Source: Cryobacterium shii (GTDB taxonomy: Bacteria > Actinomycetota > Actinomycetes > Actinomycetales > Microbacteriaceae). Taken from it: a stretch of 64,000 bases of DNA. The position numbers were made by a program, and so were the translations under genes. Numbering within the stretch: the first letter of the stretch is position 1; every line of letters begins with the position of its first letter. The notes below the pieces were generated by a model that was not told the origin of the DNA, searched no databases, and worked only from the letters and a program-made list of their open reading frames with translations. Below, one piece after another: positions 26,343 through 34,562 of the stretch. The stretch lies in NCBI RefSeq assembly GCF_004402595.1, contig NZ_SOFY01000064.1:48430-112429 (forward strand), in the 5' to 3' direction.

Positions 26343-27104
26343 ATGGCCACAGTCATCCTCGTGCGGCACGGACGCACCACCGCGAATGCCGACGGAATGT
26401 TAGCCGGACGCGCCCCCGGCGTCAGGCTCGACCAGATCGGGCAGGAACAGGCAGCCCTCACGGGCCAGCGCCTGGCGGCGGTGAACCTGGTCGGCGTGGT
26501 CTCCAGCCCCCTCGAGCGCTGCCGGCAGACCTCGCAACTGATCCTCGACCACCAGGCCGGCTCGCTGGTGGGGCCCATCACGTCGGCAACGCCGGGCTCG
26601 GAGGGCTCGCCTCGCTCGCCGGGCACCCTGGTGGAGGAGGAGGGCATCACCGAGTGCGACTACGGAGAATGGCAGGGCCGGGCCCTCGGCGATCTCGCCA
26701 AGGAGGCGCTGTGGTCGGTGGTGCAGACCCAGCCGTCCGCCGCCGTGTTCCCCGGCGGCGAGTCGCTGGCCGCCATGCAGGCCAGGTCGGTCGCCACGAT
26801 CCGCCGTCACGACGCGGCGTTCGAGGCTCAGCACGGCCCGGGTGCGGTGTGGGTGGCGGTGAGCCACGGCGACATCATCAAGTCCGTTCTGGCCGACGCC
26901 CTCGGCATGCATCTTGACCTGTTCCAGCGCATCAACGTCGGTCCGGCATCCGTGTCGATCCTTCGATACGGCGTCAATCGCCCGAGTGTGCACGCCATCA
27001 ACACCGACGCCGGCGACCTCTCCTGGCTCGGCGCAGCCACCCCCTCGGCCGACGCGCAGGTCGGTGGCGGAGCCGGTCAGGCGCCGCACACATCCGGCCC
27101 CTAA
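26343..27104 (+). CDS. Histidine phosphatase, MSMEG_4193-type
   Basis: 253 residues. The histidine-phosphatase RHG motif is near the N-terminus (VILVRHGRTTAN), with the second His in AVSHGDIIKSVL. The neighbours DUF3090 and SCO1664 follow within 9 and 2 bases, forming the conserved actinobacterial trio that often lies beside mshC of mycothiol synthesis; mshC is not seen here. The substrate of this subfamily is unknown. A TAGGCT hexamer just upstream of the ATG hints at a leaderless mRNA. Confidence 0.87.
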   Translation: MATVILVRHGRTTANADGMLAGRAPGVRLDQIGQEQAALTGQRLAAVNLVGVVSSPLERCRQTSQLILDHQAGSLVGPITSATPGSEGSPRSPGTLVEEEGITECDYGEWQGRALGDLAKEALWSVVQTQPSAAVFPGGESLAAMQARSVATIRRHDAAFEAQHGPGAVWVAVSHGDIIKSVLADALGMHLDLFQRINVGPASVSILRYGVNRPSVHAINTDAGDLSWLGAATPSADAQVGGGAGQAPHTSGP

Positions 27105-27113
27105 AATACCCAC

Positions 27114-27668
27114 ATGCCAACTATCGTCCATGAGTTCGCCTGGCCGGATCGGGTCGTCGTCGGCACCGTCGGCCTCCCCGGGTCACGCAGGTTCTACCTG
27201 CAGGCGCGCACCGGGGCTCACCTGATCAGCATCGGCCTGGACAAGCAACACGCGGCTGTGCTCGCGGATGCCGTCGATGAGATGCTCGACGAGTTGCGGG
27301 CCCGCGAGGGCAATCCGTTCGGCATCCCGACCGACACTCCGATCGAGCTCGTCGACAACGAGCCGCTGGAGCAGCCCCTCACGGAAGAATTCACAACCGG
27401 CGCGATGAGCCTGGTCTGGGACCCCTCCACCGTGCAGATCGTGATCGAGGCGCACCAGGCCCCGGGTGAGATCGAGAGCTTCGCCGAAATCCTGACCGGC
27501 CCCAAGGAGCCGCAGGGATTGCTGTTGGTACGGATGCCTGTCGGCACCGCCCGGGCATTCGCGAAGCGCACGCACGAGGTGGTCGGGGCCGGTCGACCCC
27601 TCTGCCCGCTCTGCGGCAGCCCCATCGACCCGGACGGGCACGTCTGCAGCTTCCCCGACGGCCCCTGA
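27114..27668 (+). CDS. DUF3090 protein with C-terminal zinc ribbon
   Basis: 184 residues, second gene of the trio. It opens PTIVHEFAWPDRVVVGTVGLP, as is characteristic of DUF3090. It ends with a zinc-knuckle CPLCGSPIDPDGHVC. Function is unknown; genetic context ties it to the histidine phosphatase and the SCO1664 protein. Confidence 0.87.
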   Translation: MPTIVHEFAWPDRVVVGTVGLPGSRRFYLQARTGAHLISIGLDKQHAAVLADAVDEMLDELRAREGNPFGIPTDTPIELVDNEPLEQPLTEEFTTGAMSLVWDPSTVQIVIEAHQAPGEIESFAEILTGPKEPQGLLLVRMPVGTARAFAKRTHEVVGAGRPLCPLCGSPIDPDGHVCSFPDGP

Positions 27669-27670
27669 CG

Positions 27671-28435
27671 ATGGCCGCCGACTTCGCCGACGGCGAGCTC
27701 GAACTCACCGGCCGCATCACGACGGCCTCGAACGCGACCTTTCTCGGCAGCATCGGCGGCGTGGTAGTGGTCTACAAGCCGATCGCCGGAGAGCATCCCC
27801 TGTGGGATTTCCCGGACGGCAACCTGGCCGGCCGGGAGGTCGCGGCCTACCGGGTCTCGCAGGCCTTCGACTGGAACGTCGTGCCCCGCACCTGGCTGCG
27901 GGGCGGCCCGATGGGCCCCGGGATGGTGCAGCTGTGGCAGGAGCCGGATCCCGAACAGGATGCCGTCGATCTGGTCCCGTGGGAAGCCGCCCCGGCCCCG
28001 GGCTGGCGCCGGGTCTTCGACGGCCGGGACGAGCACAATCGGGCGGTGACGCTGATCCATGAAGACTCGGCCGCGCTGCGACGGATGGCCGTGTTCGACA
28101 TCGTCGTGAACAACGCCGATCGCAAGGGAGACCACATCCTCGCCATGCCGGGCGGGCACCGGCACGGCGTCGACCACGGACTCACGTTCCACGCCGACCA
28201 CAAGCTGCGCACCGTGCTCTGGGGCTGGCTGGGCGAAGAGCTCAGCGCCGACGAACTCGCCGGCATCGACCGGGTCACGTCCCGGCTGACCGGCGAGCTC
28301 GGCGACACCCTCGCCGAGCTGCTCAGCGACGTCGAGATCGCCGCCCTGGCCGCGCGCTGCGATCGGCTCCGCACTGAGGGCCGGTTCCCGGCACCGCGGG
28401 GCGACATGCCCGCGGTGCCCTGGCCACTGTTCTGA
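27671..28435 (+). CDS. SCO1664-family protein (PI3K/PI4K-like fold)
   Basis: 254 residues. It has an ATP-lysine-like VVYKPIAGEHPLWDFP, a catalytic-loop-like VVNNADRKGDHIL and a metal motif VDHGLTFH. These suggest a lipid-kinase-like fold, as predicted for the SCO1664 family. It starts two bases after the DUF3090 stop, so it is co-translated. A small hairpin (GTTCTG-ACTTC-CAGAAC, 28429-28445) lies across its stop codon between the convergent genes. Confidence 0.85.
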   Translation: MAADFADGELELTGRITTASNATFLGSIGGVVVVYKPIAGEHPLWDFPDGNLAGREVAAYRVSQAFDWNVVPRTWLRGGPMGPGMVQLWQEPDPEQDAVDLVPWEAAPAPGWRRVFDGRDEHNRAVTLIHEDSAALRRMAVFDIVVNNADRKGDHILAMPGGHRHGVDHGLTFHADHKLRTVLWGWLGEELSADELAGIDRVTSRLTGELGDTLAELLSDVEIAALAARCDRLRTEGRFPAPRGDMPAVPWPLF

Positions 28436-28447
28436 CTTCCAGAACTT

Positions 28448-29050
28448 CTAGATCAGGTTGCGTTTCTCGATCTGTTCATAGCTGCTGGTCGCATCCTTTA
28501 GTTCGCCCCACAGCGTCACCTGGCCACTGGCGAGGGAAGCCTTGACGTCGATGATCCGCTGGTTGCTGCTGCCCCGGAACTGCAGGCCCGGGTCGCGCTT
28601 GCCCAGTTCGAACCGGCCGTCGACCAGAACGTCGATCGCGCCGAGCAGGGCGAGCTTGTCCGCACTTTCCAGCAGCAGCTCTTCGAACGTGTAGCCGGTC
28701 CAGCACCACACGTCCTTCGACGAGCCGAGTTCCCGGCGAACCCGGTCGAGGAGCGACAGGCACACCCCGGTGTTGAGGAACGGCTCGCCGCCGAGCAGGG
28801 TGAGGCCCTGCACATACTCCTGGCCGAGGTCTGCCAGGATCTGGTCCTCGAGTTCACCGGTGTACGGCTGTCCGTAGCGAAAACTCCAGGTGGCCTCGTT
28901 GAAGCAGCCCTCACAGGCGAACAGGCACCCGGACAGGTACAGGCTGCACCGCACCCCCTCGCCGTCGACGAAGACGAAGGGTTTGTAGTCGCCGACGTGC
29001 TGCTGGCTCAGCTTCTCCGACAGCCACTCGCCGGGCTGGGGGTTACGCAT
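28448..29050 (-). CDS. nrdG: Anaerobic ribonucleotide reductase activating protein (radical SAM)
   Basis: 200 residues. The radical-SAM cluster motif is Cys42-x3-Cys46-x2-Cys49 (GCLFACEGCF), with the NrdG-typical LLGGEPF further on. NrdG makes the glycyl radical on NrdD using S-adenosylmethionine and a 4Fe-4S cluster. I chose ATG 29050, which overlaps the nrdD stop (29043-29045) by eight bases. An upstream in-frame ATG at 29083 would overlap more. Confidence 0.93.
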   Translation of the reverse strand: MRNPQPGEWLSEKLSQQHVGDYKPFVFVDGEGVRCSLYLSGCLFACEGCFNEATWSFRYGQPYTGELEDQILADLGQEYVQGLTLLGGEPFLNTGVCLSLLDRVRRELGSSKDVWCWTGYTFEELLLESADKLALLGAIDVLVDGRFELGKRDPGLQFRGSSNQRIIDVKASLASGQVTLWGELKDATSSYEQIEKRNLI

Positions 29051-31289
29051 CCGCGGCCACGGATGCGGCGGCATCCGCCCCACGGATGCCGGTGGCGCCG
29101 GCCATGTGCTTGACCCGGGAGGTGATCTCCGTGTGCCGGCCGTGCACCATCGGGCGGGCCTGCGGGTTGCCGAGGTAGCCGCAGGTGCGCTTGACGACGT
29201 CGCAGGTCATCGGGTCGGCGTTTCCGCACTCGGGGCATTCGAATCCGCGCTCGGTGGCGTCGAAGTCGCCCGAGAAACCACAGGCGTAACAGTGGTCGAT
29301 CGGGGTGTTGGTGCCCAGGTAGCCGACCCGATCGTAGGAGTAGTCCCACACGGCCTCGAGTGCCTTGGGGTTCTGCTGCAGGATCGGGTACTCGCAGTAG
29401 TGGATGAACCCGCCGGAGGAATACGTCGGGTAGATCTTCTCGAAGTCCAGCTTCTCGAACGGCGTCGGGTTCTTGCGCACGTCGTAGTGGAAGCTGTTGG
29501 TGTAGTAGTCCTTGTCGGTGATGTTCGGCACGGAGCCGAATTTCTCGGTGTCGAGTCGGCAGAACCGGTCGGTCAGACTCTCGCTCGGCGTCGAGTACAC
29601 ACTGAACTGGTAGCCGTACTCGTTGCTCCACGCAGTGGTGCGCTCGTGCAGCGTGCGCAGGATGTCGATGGTGAAGTCACGGGCTTCGGTGTTGGTTTCC
29701 CAGTCGCCGCCGTAGAAGGACGCGGCCACCTCGTAGAGGCCGATGTAGCCGAGGGACACCGTGGCCCGCTTGTTCTTGAAGAGGGTGTCGACCGGCTGGC
29801 CGGCCGACAGGTGCTGGCCGAAGGCGCCGTAGACGTAAAGAATCGGGGCGTTCTGCGGGGTCGCTTCCTTGCACCGCTCGATTCGAAAGAGCAGAGCGTC
29901 GCGCGCCGTGCTCACCCGCTCGGCGAGAATGCTCCAGAACTTTCCCTTGTTGCCGGCGGCCTCAAGGGCGATCCGGGGCAGATTGAGCGTCACGACTCCG
30001 AGGTTCATCCGGCCTTCGGAGACGTCGTTGCCGTCCTCGTCGGTCCAGCCCTGCAGGAACGAGCGGCAGCCCATCGGCACCTTGAAGCTGCCGGTGAGTT
30101 CGACGATCTTGTCGTAGTTGAGGATGTCCGGGTACATGCGCTTGGTGGAACACTCCAGCGCCAGCTGCTTGATGTCGTAGTTCGGGTCGGCCGGTTCGAG
30201 GTTGAGGCCCCGCTTGACGGTGAAGATCAGCTTCGGGAAGATCGCCGTGCGCTTTTCGCTGCCCAGCCCCTCGATCCGGATCTGCAGGATCGCCTTCTGG
30301 ATCTCGCGCTCGAACCAGCTGGTGCCGAGGCCGAAGCCGAGGGAAGTGAACGGTGTCTGCCCGTTCGAGGTGAACAGGGTGTTGATCTCGTACTCGAGGC
30401 TCTGCATCGCGTCGTAGATGTCCTTGAGGGTTTTCTCCTCGGCGTACGGCTGGTGCTGCGACTCGTCCGTTATCCACTTCCGGGCGTCGGCCAGGTGCTT
30501 CTCGAGGTTCTTCTCGGCGTAGGGGGCGAGCACCTCGTCGATGCGGTTGCCGGAGCATCCGCCGTACTGGGTCGATGAGACGTTAGCGATGATCTGGGAG
30601 ATTTGGGCCGTGGCCGTCTGAACCGACCGGGGCGGATCGACGTCGGCGTTGCCGATCCGGAAGCCCTGACTCAGCATGGTCTTGAAGTCGATGAGGCAGC
30701 AGTTCGTCATCGGCGCATAGGGGTGGTAGTCGAGGTCGTGGTAGTGCAGGTCGCCCTTCTGGTGGGCGTTCGCGACGTGCGGGGGCAGCATTTTCAGGCC
30801 GATGGCCTTGCCCACGGCTCCGGCGGTCAGGTCGCGCTGGGTGTTGAAGACGTCGCTGTCCTTGTTGGCGTTCTCGTTGACGACCGATTGGTCTTTGCTG
30901 ATCAGTTTGACGATCGAGTGGTTGATGTCGGTGGCTTTGCTGCGTGCGAAGTCCCGCTGGATGCGGTAATTAATGTATGCCTCGGCTGCGTCGTATTCCT
31001 TGCTGTCCAGCAGGGCATGTTCCACGATGTTCTGCACCTCGTAGATTTTTATGTCCACCGCGAAGCGGGAGGCTATCTCGCGATTGACGCGAGCGACCAG
31101 ATCACGGATGGTGCGGTGCGTGAGCGGGGTCAGCTCACCGTTGACCTCCGTGAAGCTCTTGGCGAGTGCCGCGTAGATGCGGGCGTCATCGAAGGCGAGC
31201 CGGCGTCCATCCCGTTTGGCCACCATGAGCGTGCTCGGAGTGTTCCCCGTCGGGACGGTTCCTGCGCCGGGGTTTTCCATTTTCAACAC
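29043..31289 (-). CDS. nrdD: Anaerobic ribonucleoside-triphosphate reductase
   Basis: About 748 residues. An ATP-cone (VAKRDGRRLAFDDARIYAALAKS onward, residues 20-110) allows allosteric control. The catalytic barrel follows. The zinc site is CYACG...CPECG and the glycyl radical is Gly704 in RTCGYLG. It reduces NTPs to dNTPs without oxygen, so the organism can probably grow with little or no O2. I favour GTG 31289 (AAGGAG 10 bases upstream); ATG 31280 is the alternative. Two NrdR boxes lie upstream. Confidence 0.93.
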   Translation of the reverse strand: MLKMENPGAGTVPTGNTPSTLMVAKRDGRRLAFDDARIYAALAKSFTEVNGELTPLTHRTIRDLVARVNREIASRFAVDIKIYEVQNIVEHALLDSKEYDAAEAYINYRIQRDFARSKATDINHSIVKLISKDQSVVNENANKDSDVFNTQRDLTAGAVGKAIGLKMLPPHVANAHQKGDLHYHDLDYHPYAPMTNCCLIDFKTMLSQGFRIGNADVDPPRSVQTATAQISQIIANVSSTQYGGCSGNRIDEVLAPYAEKNLEKHLADARKWITDESQHQPYAEEKTLKDIYDAMQSLEYEINTLFTSNGQTPFTSLGFGLGTSWFEREIQKAILQIRIEGLGSEKRTAIFPKLIFTVKRGLNLEPADPNYDIKQLALECSTKRMYPDILNYDKIVELTGSFKVPMGCRSFLQGWTDEDGNDVSEGRMNLGVVTLNLPRIALEAAGNKGKFWSILAERVSTARDALLFRIERCKEATPQNAPILYVYGAFGQHLSAGQPVDTLFKNKRATVSLGYIGLYEVAASFYGGDWETNTEARDFTIDILRTLHERTTAWSNEYGYQFSVYSTPSESLTDRFCRLDTEKFGSVPNITDKDYYTNSFHYDVRKNPTPFEKLDFEKIYPTYSSGGFIHYCEYPILQQNPKALEAVWDYSYDRVGYLGTNTPIDHCYACGFSGDFDATERGFECPECGNADPMTCDVVKRTCGYLGNPQARPMVHGRHTEITSRVKHMAGATGIRGADAAASVAADA

Positions 31290-31352
31290 TCTGTGCCATC
31301 TCCTTGGGGTCAGCACCCACGACAATCGGGCGGGGGGTTGAGCCGGGCGAAG

Positions 31353-31400
31353 GAACCATATGTAGTGGTTGGGGTGTGATCTCCATACTACCTGTAGGGG
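31353..31400 (-). promoter_or_regulatory. Paired NrdR boxes upstream of nrdDG
   Basis: GAACCATATGTAGTGG (31353-31368) matches the NrdR consensus ACACTATATATAGTGT at 11 of 16 positions, and ATACTACCTGTAGGGG (31385-31400) at 10 of 16. Their centres are 32 bp apart, the spacing known for NrdR pairs. They lie 64-111 bases before the nrdD start, so NrdR-ATP/dATP repression is predicted. Confidence 0.7.
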
Positions 31401-31478
31401 TTGGCGGCGATTCGCTTCGGCTCGCCGCGGCCGCCACCGAGTTGGTGAGACGGATACCGGGCGACGTACGATCAGTGA

Positions 31479-32423
31479 ATGCCCCCGCCCTCACCGTTGC
31501 CGCAACGCCACGGGCTCGATGCCGCCTGGGTGAGCACGCCCGATCGGGACCGCGCCCGGCCGCATCCGTGGCCGACCATGGGCGCCTGGTTGCTCGAGCG
31601 TCTCGCCGAGTTCGTCGATGTCGCCGCTTTTCTGGCCGGGGAGCGCTTCGCCTATCAGTCGGGCGAGCCGGTCGTCGGCAGCGACCCCTACCAGCCCCAT
31701 ACCTTCGTCTGGTTTCATCGCGACCTCGCCGATGAGGCCTTCGTGCCCGGTATCATCCACGTAGTCCATCGGGACGCCCGACTCGTCGTGATCGACAAGC
31801 CGGCCTTTCTGTCGACGATTCCGCGTGGTCGGCACGTCCTGCAGAGTGTGGTGGTGCGCCTGCGCGCCGAGTTGGGGCTGCCCGAGCTCTCGCCGTTGCA
31901 TCGCCTGGACCGGGTGACGTCGGGCCTTCTGGTCCTCGCGACCGAGCGACGGTGGCGCGGGGCGTATCAAACGATGTTCCAACGCGGCGAGGTCGGCAAG
32001 ACGTATCGTGCGCTGGCCCCCCTGCGGCCGGAACTTGATCTCCCCGTCACCGTCCGCAACCACCTCGCCACCAGGCGAGGCCACTGGCAGGCCGAGGTGA
32101 CCGACGATCCGGCCAACGCCGAGTCGCTGATCGAGCTGGAGACCGTCCTGCAGGACGGCGTGCAGGACATCGGCGTCTATCGGCTGACGCCGCGCACCGG
32201 CCGCACCCATCAGCTGCGGATGCACATGCTGGGCCTGGGGATCCCGATCATCGATGACCCGGTGTACCCCGTCGTTCAGGATGTCGCGATCGACGATTTC
32301 ACCCGGCCGCTGCAGCTCCTGGCGAGTGAGGTGACGTTCACCGATCCCATCGACGGGGAGCTGCGCCGGTTCGAGAGCGTGCGAACACTTCCGTTGCCTG
32401 CCGAGGCCGCGCGGGCCGAGTGA
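31479..32423 (+). CDS. RluA-family RNA pseudouridine synthase
   Basis: 314 residues. The catalytic motif is HRLDRVTSGLL with the essential Asp, followed by the conserved GKTYRAL and GRTHQLRMHM segments. No S4 domain is evident at the N-terminus. It isomerises uridine in rRNA or tRNA, with the exact site unknown. It is divergent from nrdDG and converges on the sortase gene. Confidence 0.9.
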   Translation: MPPPSPLPQRHGLDAAWVSTPDRDRARPHPWPTMGAWLLERLAEFVDVAAFLAGERFAYQSGEPVVGSDPYQPHTFVWFHRDLADEAFVPGIIHVVHRDARLVVIDKPAFLSTIPRGRHVLQSVVVRLRAELGLPELSPLHRLDRVTSGLLVLATERRWRGAYQTMFQRGEVGKTYRALAPLRPELDLPVTVRNHLATRRGHWQAEVTDDPANAESLIELETVLQDGVQDIGVYRLTPRTGRTHQLRMHMLGLGIPIIDDPVYPVVQDVAIDDFTRPLQLLASEVTFTDPIDGELRRFESVRTLPLPAEAARAE

Positions 32424-33122
32424 TCAGCAACCGACGTTTGTCTTGTCCTGGTCCAGTTGCAGCACCGCGACGATGTTCTGCACGGTGGCGGAGTTCGGGT
32501 CGTAGCCCACGGGGCGGTAGCAGCTGACGAGAACCAGACGGTTGGGGATGGCGTCGGTGAGTTCGTCGTTGTTCTTGTACTGCGCTTTGTCCAGCTTGAG
32601 GGACTTCTGCTCGACGTAGCATAGCCTCCCGTTTGCCGTGTCGATGCTCGCGACGGCTCCGGGACGCAGATCCTTCAGGTCGTTGAAGACCGCGGTGTCA
32701 ACCCAGGAGTGTCCGTACAGGTAGACCGTATTGGTCGAGTCCGTGCCGGCCAGACCGCCGGCAATGGTCGTGTCCCAGGCGATGGTGGTGAGTTCGGTCG
32801 GATCGAAGCCGCCACGGCTGTCGATCATCGACTGCGTGTATTTGGAGACGGCTCCGTCGATCCCGATCGAGGGGACCGTGAGACGCAGCGGCACGGATGC
32901 GTTGATCACGACATCAGGCGCAGGTGTAGCCGAGGGAACGTCCGGGGCAACGGGCAGGGGCGCGGCCGGTGTCGCCGGTGTGACGCGGTGAATCGAGGGT
33001 GTCGGCAGGGCCGTCGGGGCTGTCTCCGGGCCGGTCGGGTGGAGAAGGATCCACCCGACCGACATCACTAAGAGAAGCGCCGCTACTCCGCCGAGCAGCG
33101 CCGGTTTAGCGACGGGCACCAA
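32424..33122 (-). CDS. Class F (actinobacterial) sortase
   Basis: 232 residues. An N-terminal hydrophobic anchor (about 8-27) precedes a Pro/Thr/Ala linker and the sortase barrel, with catalytic His138 (YLYGHSW), Cys201 (LVLVSCYR) and Arg203. The start (TTG 33122 or GTG 33119) lies within the 3' end of the upstream surface-protein gene. Sortases link proteins to the wall by transpeptidation. Its likely partner is the adjacent surface protein. Confidence 0.87.
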   Translation of the reverse strand: MVPVAKPALLGGVAALLLVMSVGWILLHPTGPETAPTALPTPSIHRVTPATPAAPLPVAPDVPSATPAPDVVINASVPLRLTVPSIGIDGAVSKYTQSMIDSRGGFDPTELTTIAWDTTIAGGLAGTDSTNTVYLYGHSWVDTAVFNDLKDLRPGAVASIDTANGRLCYVEQKSLKLDKAQYKNNDELTDAIPNRLVLVSCYRPVGYDPNSATVQNIVAVLQLDQDKTNVGC

Positions 33123-34020
33123 TCCGGCGTGCGGCGAAGGCTGCGGTCAGCAGCCCGGCCAGCAGCAGCGCTCCGGCCCCGAGGAAGACGGGGGAGTCGT
33201 TACCGCCGGCTGAGACGTGCGTGAAGCCGTCGGTCTTGGAGTCGTGCAGTTTGTTCTTGGCGACCGGCGACGCCTTCGGTGTGGGCGTCGTCGAGGAGGC
33301 AAGGCTGATGTTCTTCAGCGAGGCGGCGCAGGTGACGACGGATCCGCCGCCGTTGGCCGTGTTGTTGCACTGGTTGATCGAGACCGGCAGCTGCGCGCTC
33401 ATGGTCGAGGGGGTCACCGTGCAGGTGACGCGATCGGAAGCGCCGCCGCCGTTCACTGATCCGTTGCACTGAGTGATCGTCGCGCCGGATACGTTGGCGG
33501 GGAACGGATCGCAGTTCAGGGTCGGCGCGGTGCCTTCCGCCCCGGATCCGTTGCACTGGTTGACGGTTGCGCCGGTGACGCCCGTGGACGCCGCCCCGGT
33601 GATGTTGTTGGTGACGTCTACGTTGCAGATGACGCTGGCGCCGCCGCCGTTCGCGGCATAGTTGCACTGGCTGACCGATGTGGTGAGCGCGTCATAGCTC
33701 TTCGTCGAGGTCGTGCAGGTCGGCTCCGTGTTCGCGGGGCCGTGGCATTCCTTGACGGTGACGGTGGAATTGGCCACTCCGGTGGCGACGTTGAGGTTGT
33801 TGACCACGGTCACGTCGCAGTTCAGGCCCAGACCGGGGGTGTTGTCCACATTGTTGCACTGGGCGATCGTCTCCGCAGCCGACGCGGGTCCGCCGGAGGG
33901 GGCGAACGTCAGGCCCAGAACCGAGAGGAGGAGCGCCGCGGCGAGGACGGAAACTCTCATCATCGGCGTGCTGAAACGAGAAGCGCCGATGGGCGCGGGG
34001 TTAGTCAAAGCCGTGTTCAC
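33106..34020 (-). CDS. Secreted Cys-repeat surface protein with C-terminal anchor
   Basis: 304 residues. A signal peptide (hydrophobic core about 24-40, ending PASAAE) leads into about five or six repeats of the form QCN-x(4-6)-NGGG-x(3-4)-C-x-V, each supplying a Cys pair that could form a disulfide. A short linker and a C-terminal helix plus basic tail (LLLAGLLTAAFAARRIGARR) follow. No LPXTG-like motif is evident before the helix. GTG 34020 is favoured by AGGAG just upstream. The sortase gene overlaps its end by 17 bases, so they form an operon. Confidence 0.75.
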   Translation of the reverse strand: MNTALTNPAPIGASRFSTPMMRVSVLAAALLLSVLGLTFAPSGGPASAAETIAQCNNVDNTPGLGLNCDVTVVNNLNVATGVANSTVTVKECHGPANTEPTCTTSTKSYDALTTSVSQCNYAANGGGASVICNVDVTNNITGAASTGVTGATVNQCNGSGAEGTAPTLNCDPFPANVSGATITQCNGSVNGGGASDRVTCTVTPSTMSAQLPVSINQCNNTANGGGSVVTCAASLKNISLASSTTPTPKASPVAKNKLHDSKTDGFTHVSAGGNDSPVFLGAGALLLAGLLTAAFAARRIGARR

Positions 34021-34100
34021 AGCACTCCTCAAATAGGGGGAAAGGCTACCATGCGGCCTCCCCTCAGGCCGAATGCCGCAGATCGTGCGACGCTGGGTGC

Positions 34101-34523
34101 ATGGACCTGGAGGTAACGCCCGCGTTGACCGTTCCCGAGCGCGAACTCGGCTGGCGGTTCTCGCGGTCCTCCGGTCCGGGCGGTCAGCACGTCAACACGT
34201 CCGACAGCCGGGTCGAGCTTTTCTGGAACGTCGCCGAGTCGGCGGCGCTCTCCGATGAACAGCGGATGCTGCTGCTCTCCCGCCTCGCCAAACGTCTCGT
34301 CGACGGGGTGATCACCGTGACAGCGTCGGAGCGGCGCTCCCAGTTGCGCAATCGAGAAATCGCCCGGGCCAAGCTCGCCGACCTCGTGGCCGGATGCCTG
34401 GCTCCCGCCGCGGCGCCCCGCCGGCCGACGAAACCCACCCGGGGTTCGGGCCGTCGGCACCTCGCCGCGAAGCAGCAGCGGTCGGCAACCAAACGTCAAC
34501 GCCAGCGGCCGACCGCCGAGTAG
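34101..34523 (+). CDS. arfB: Alternative ribosome-rescue factor ArfB
   Basis: 140 residues. It has a peptidyl-hydrolase GGQ motif (Gly27-Gly28-Gln29 in SGPGGQHVN) and a basic, Arg/Lys-rich C-terminal tail that in ArfB/YaeJ enters the mRNA channel. It releases ribosomes stalled on truncated mRNA. Length is usual for the family. A hairpin follows the stop. Confidence 0.9.
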   Translation: MDLEVTPALTVPERELGWRFSRSSGPGGQHVNTSDSRVELFWNVAESAALSDEQRMLLLSRLAKRLVDGVITVTASERRSQLRNREIARAKLADLVAGCLAPAAAPRRPTKPTRGSGRRHLAAKQQRSATKRQRQRPTAE

Positions 34524-34556
34524 CCGCGGGGGCGCCCCAAAGGGGGCGCCCCGCGG
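34524..34556. terminator. Bidirectional GC-rich terminator
   Basis: CCGCGGGGGCGCCCC pairs with GGGGGCGCCCCGCGG with one bulged base and an AAA loop. It sits between the convergent arfB and monooxygenase genes. Confidence 0.8.
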
Positions 34557-34562
34557 GGGCGT

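Noticed and set aside
29106..30578. Long open frame on the plus strand opposite nrdD
   Set aside because: Antisense shadow of nrdD; nrdD has strong catalytic motifs and the shadow has none.
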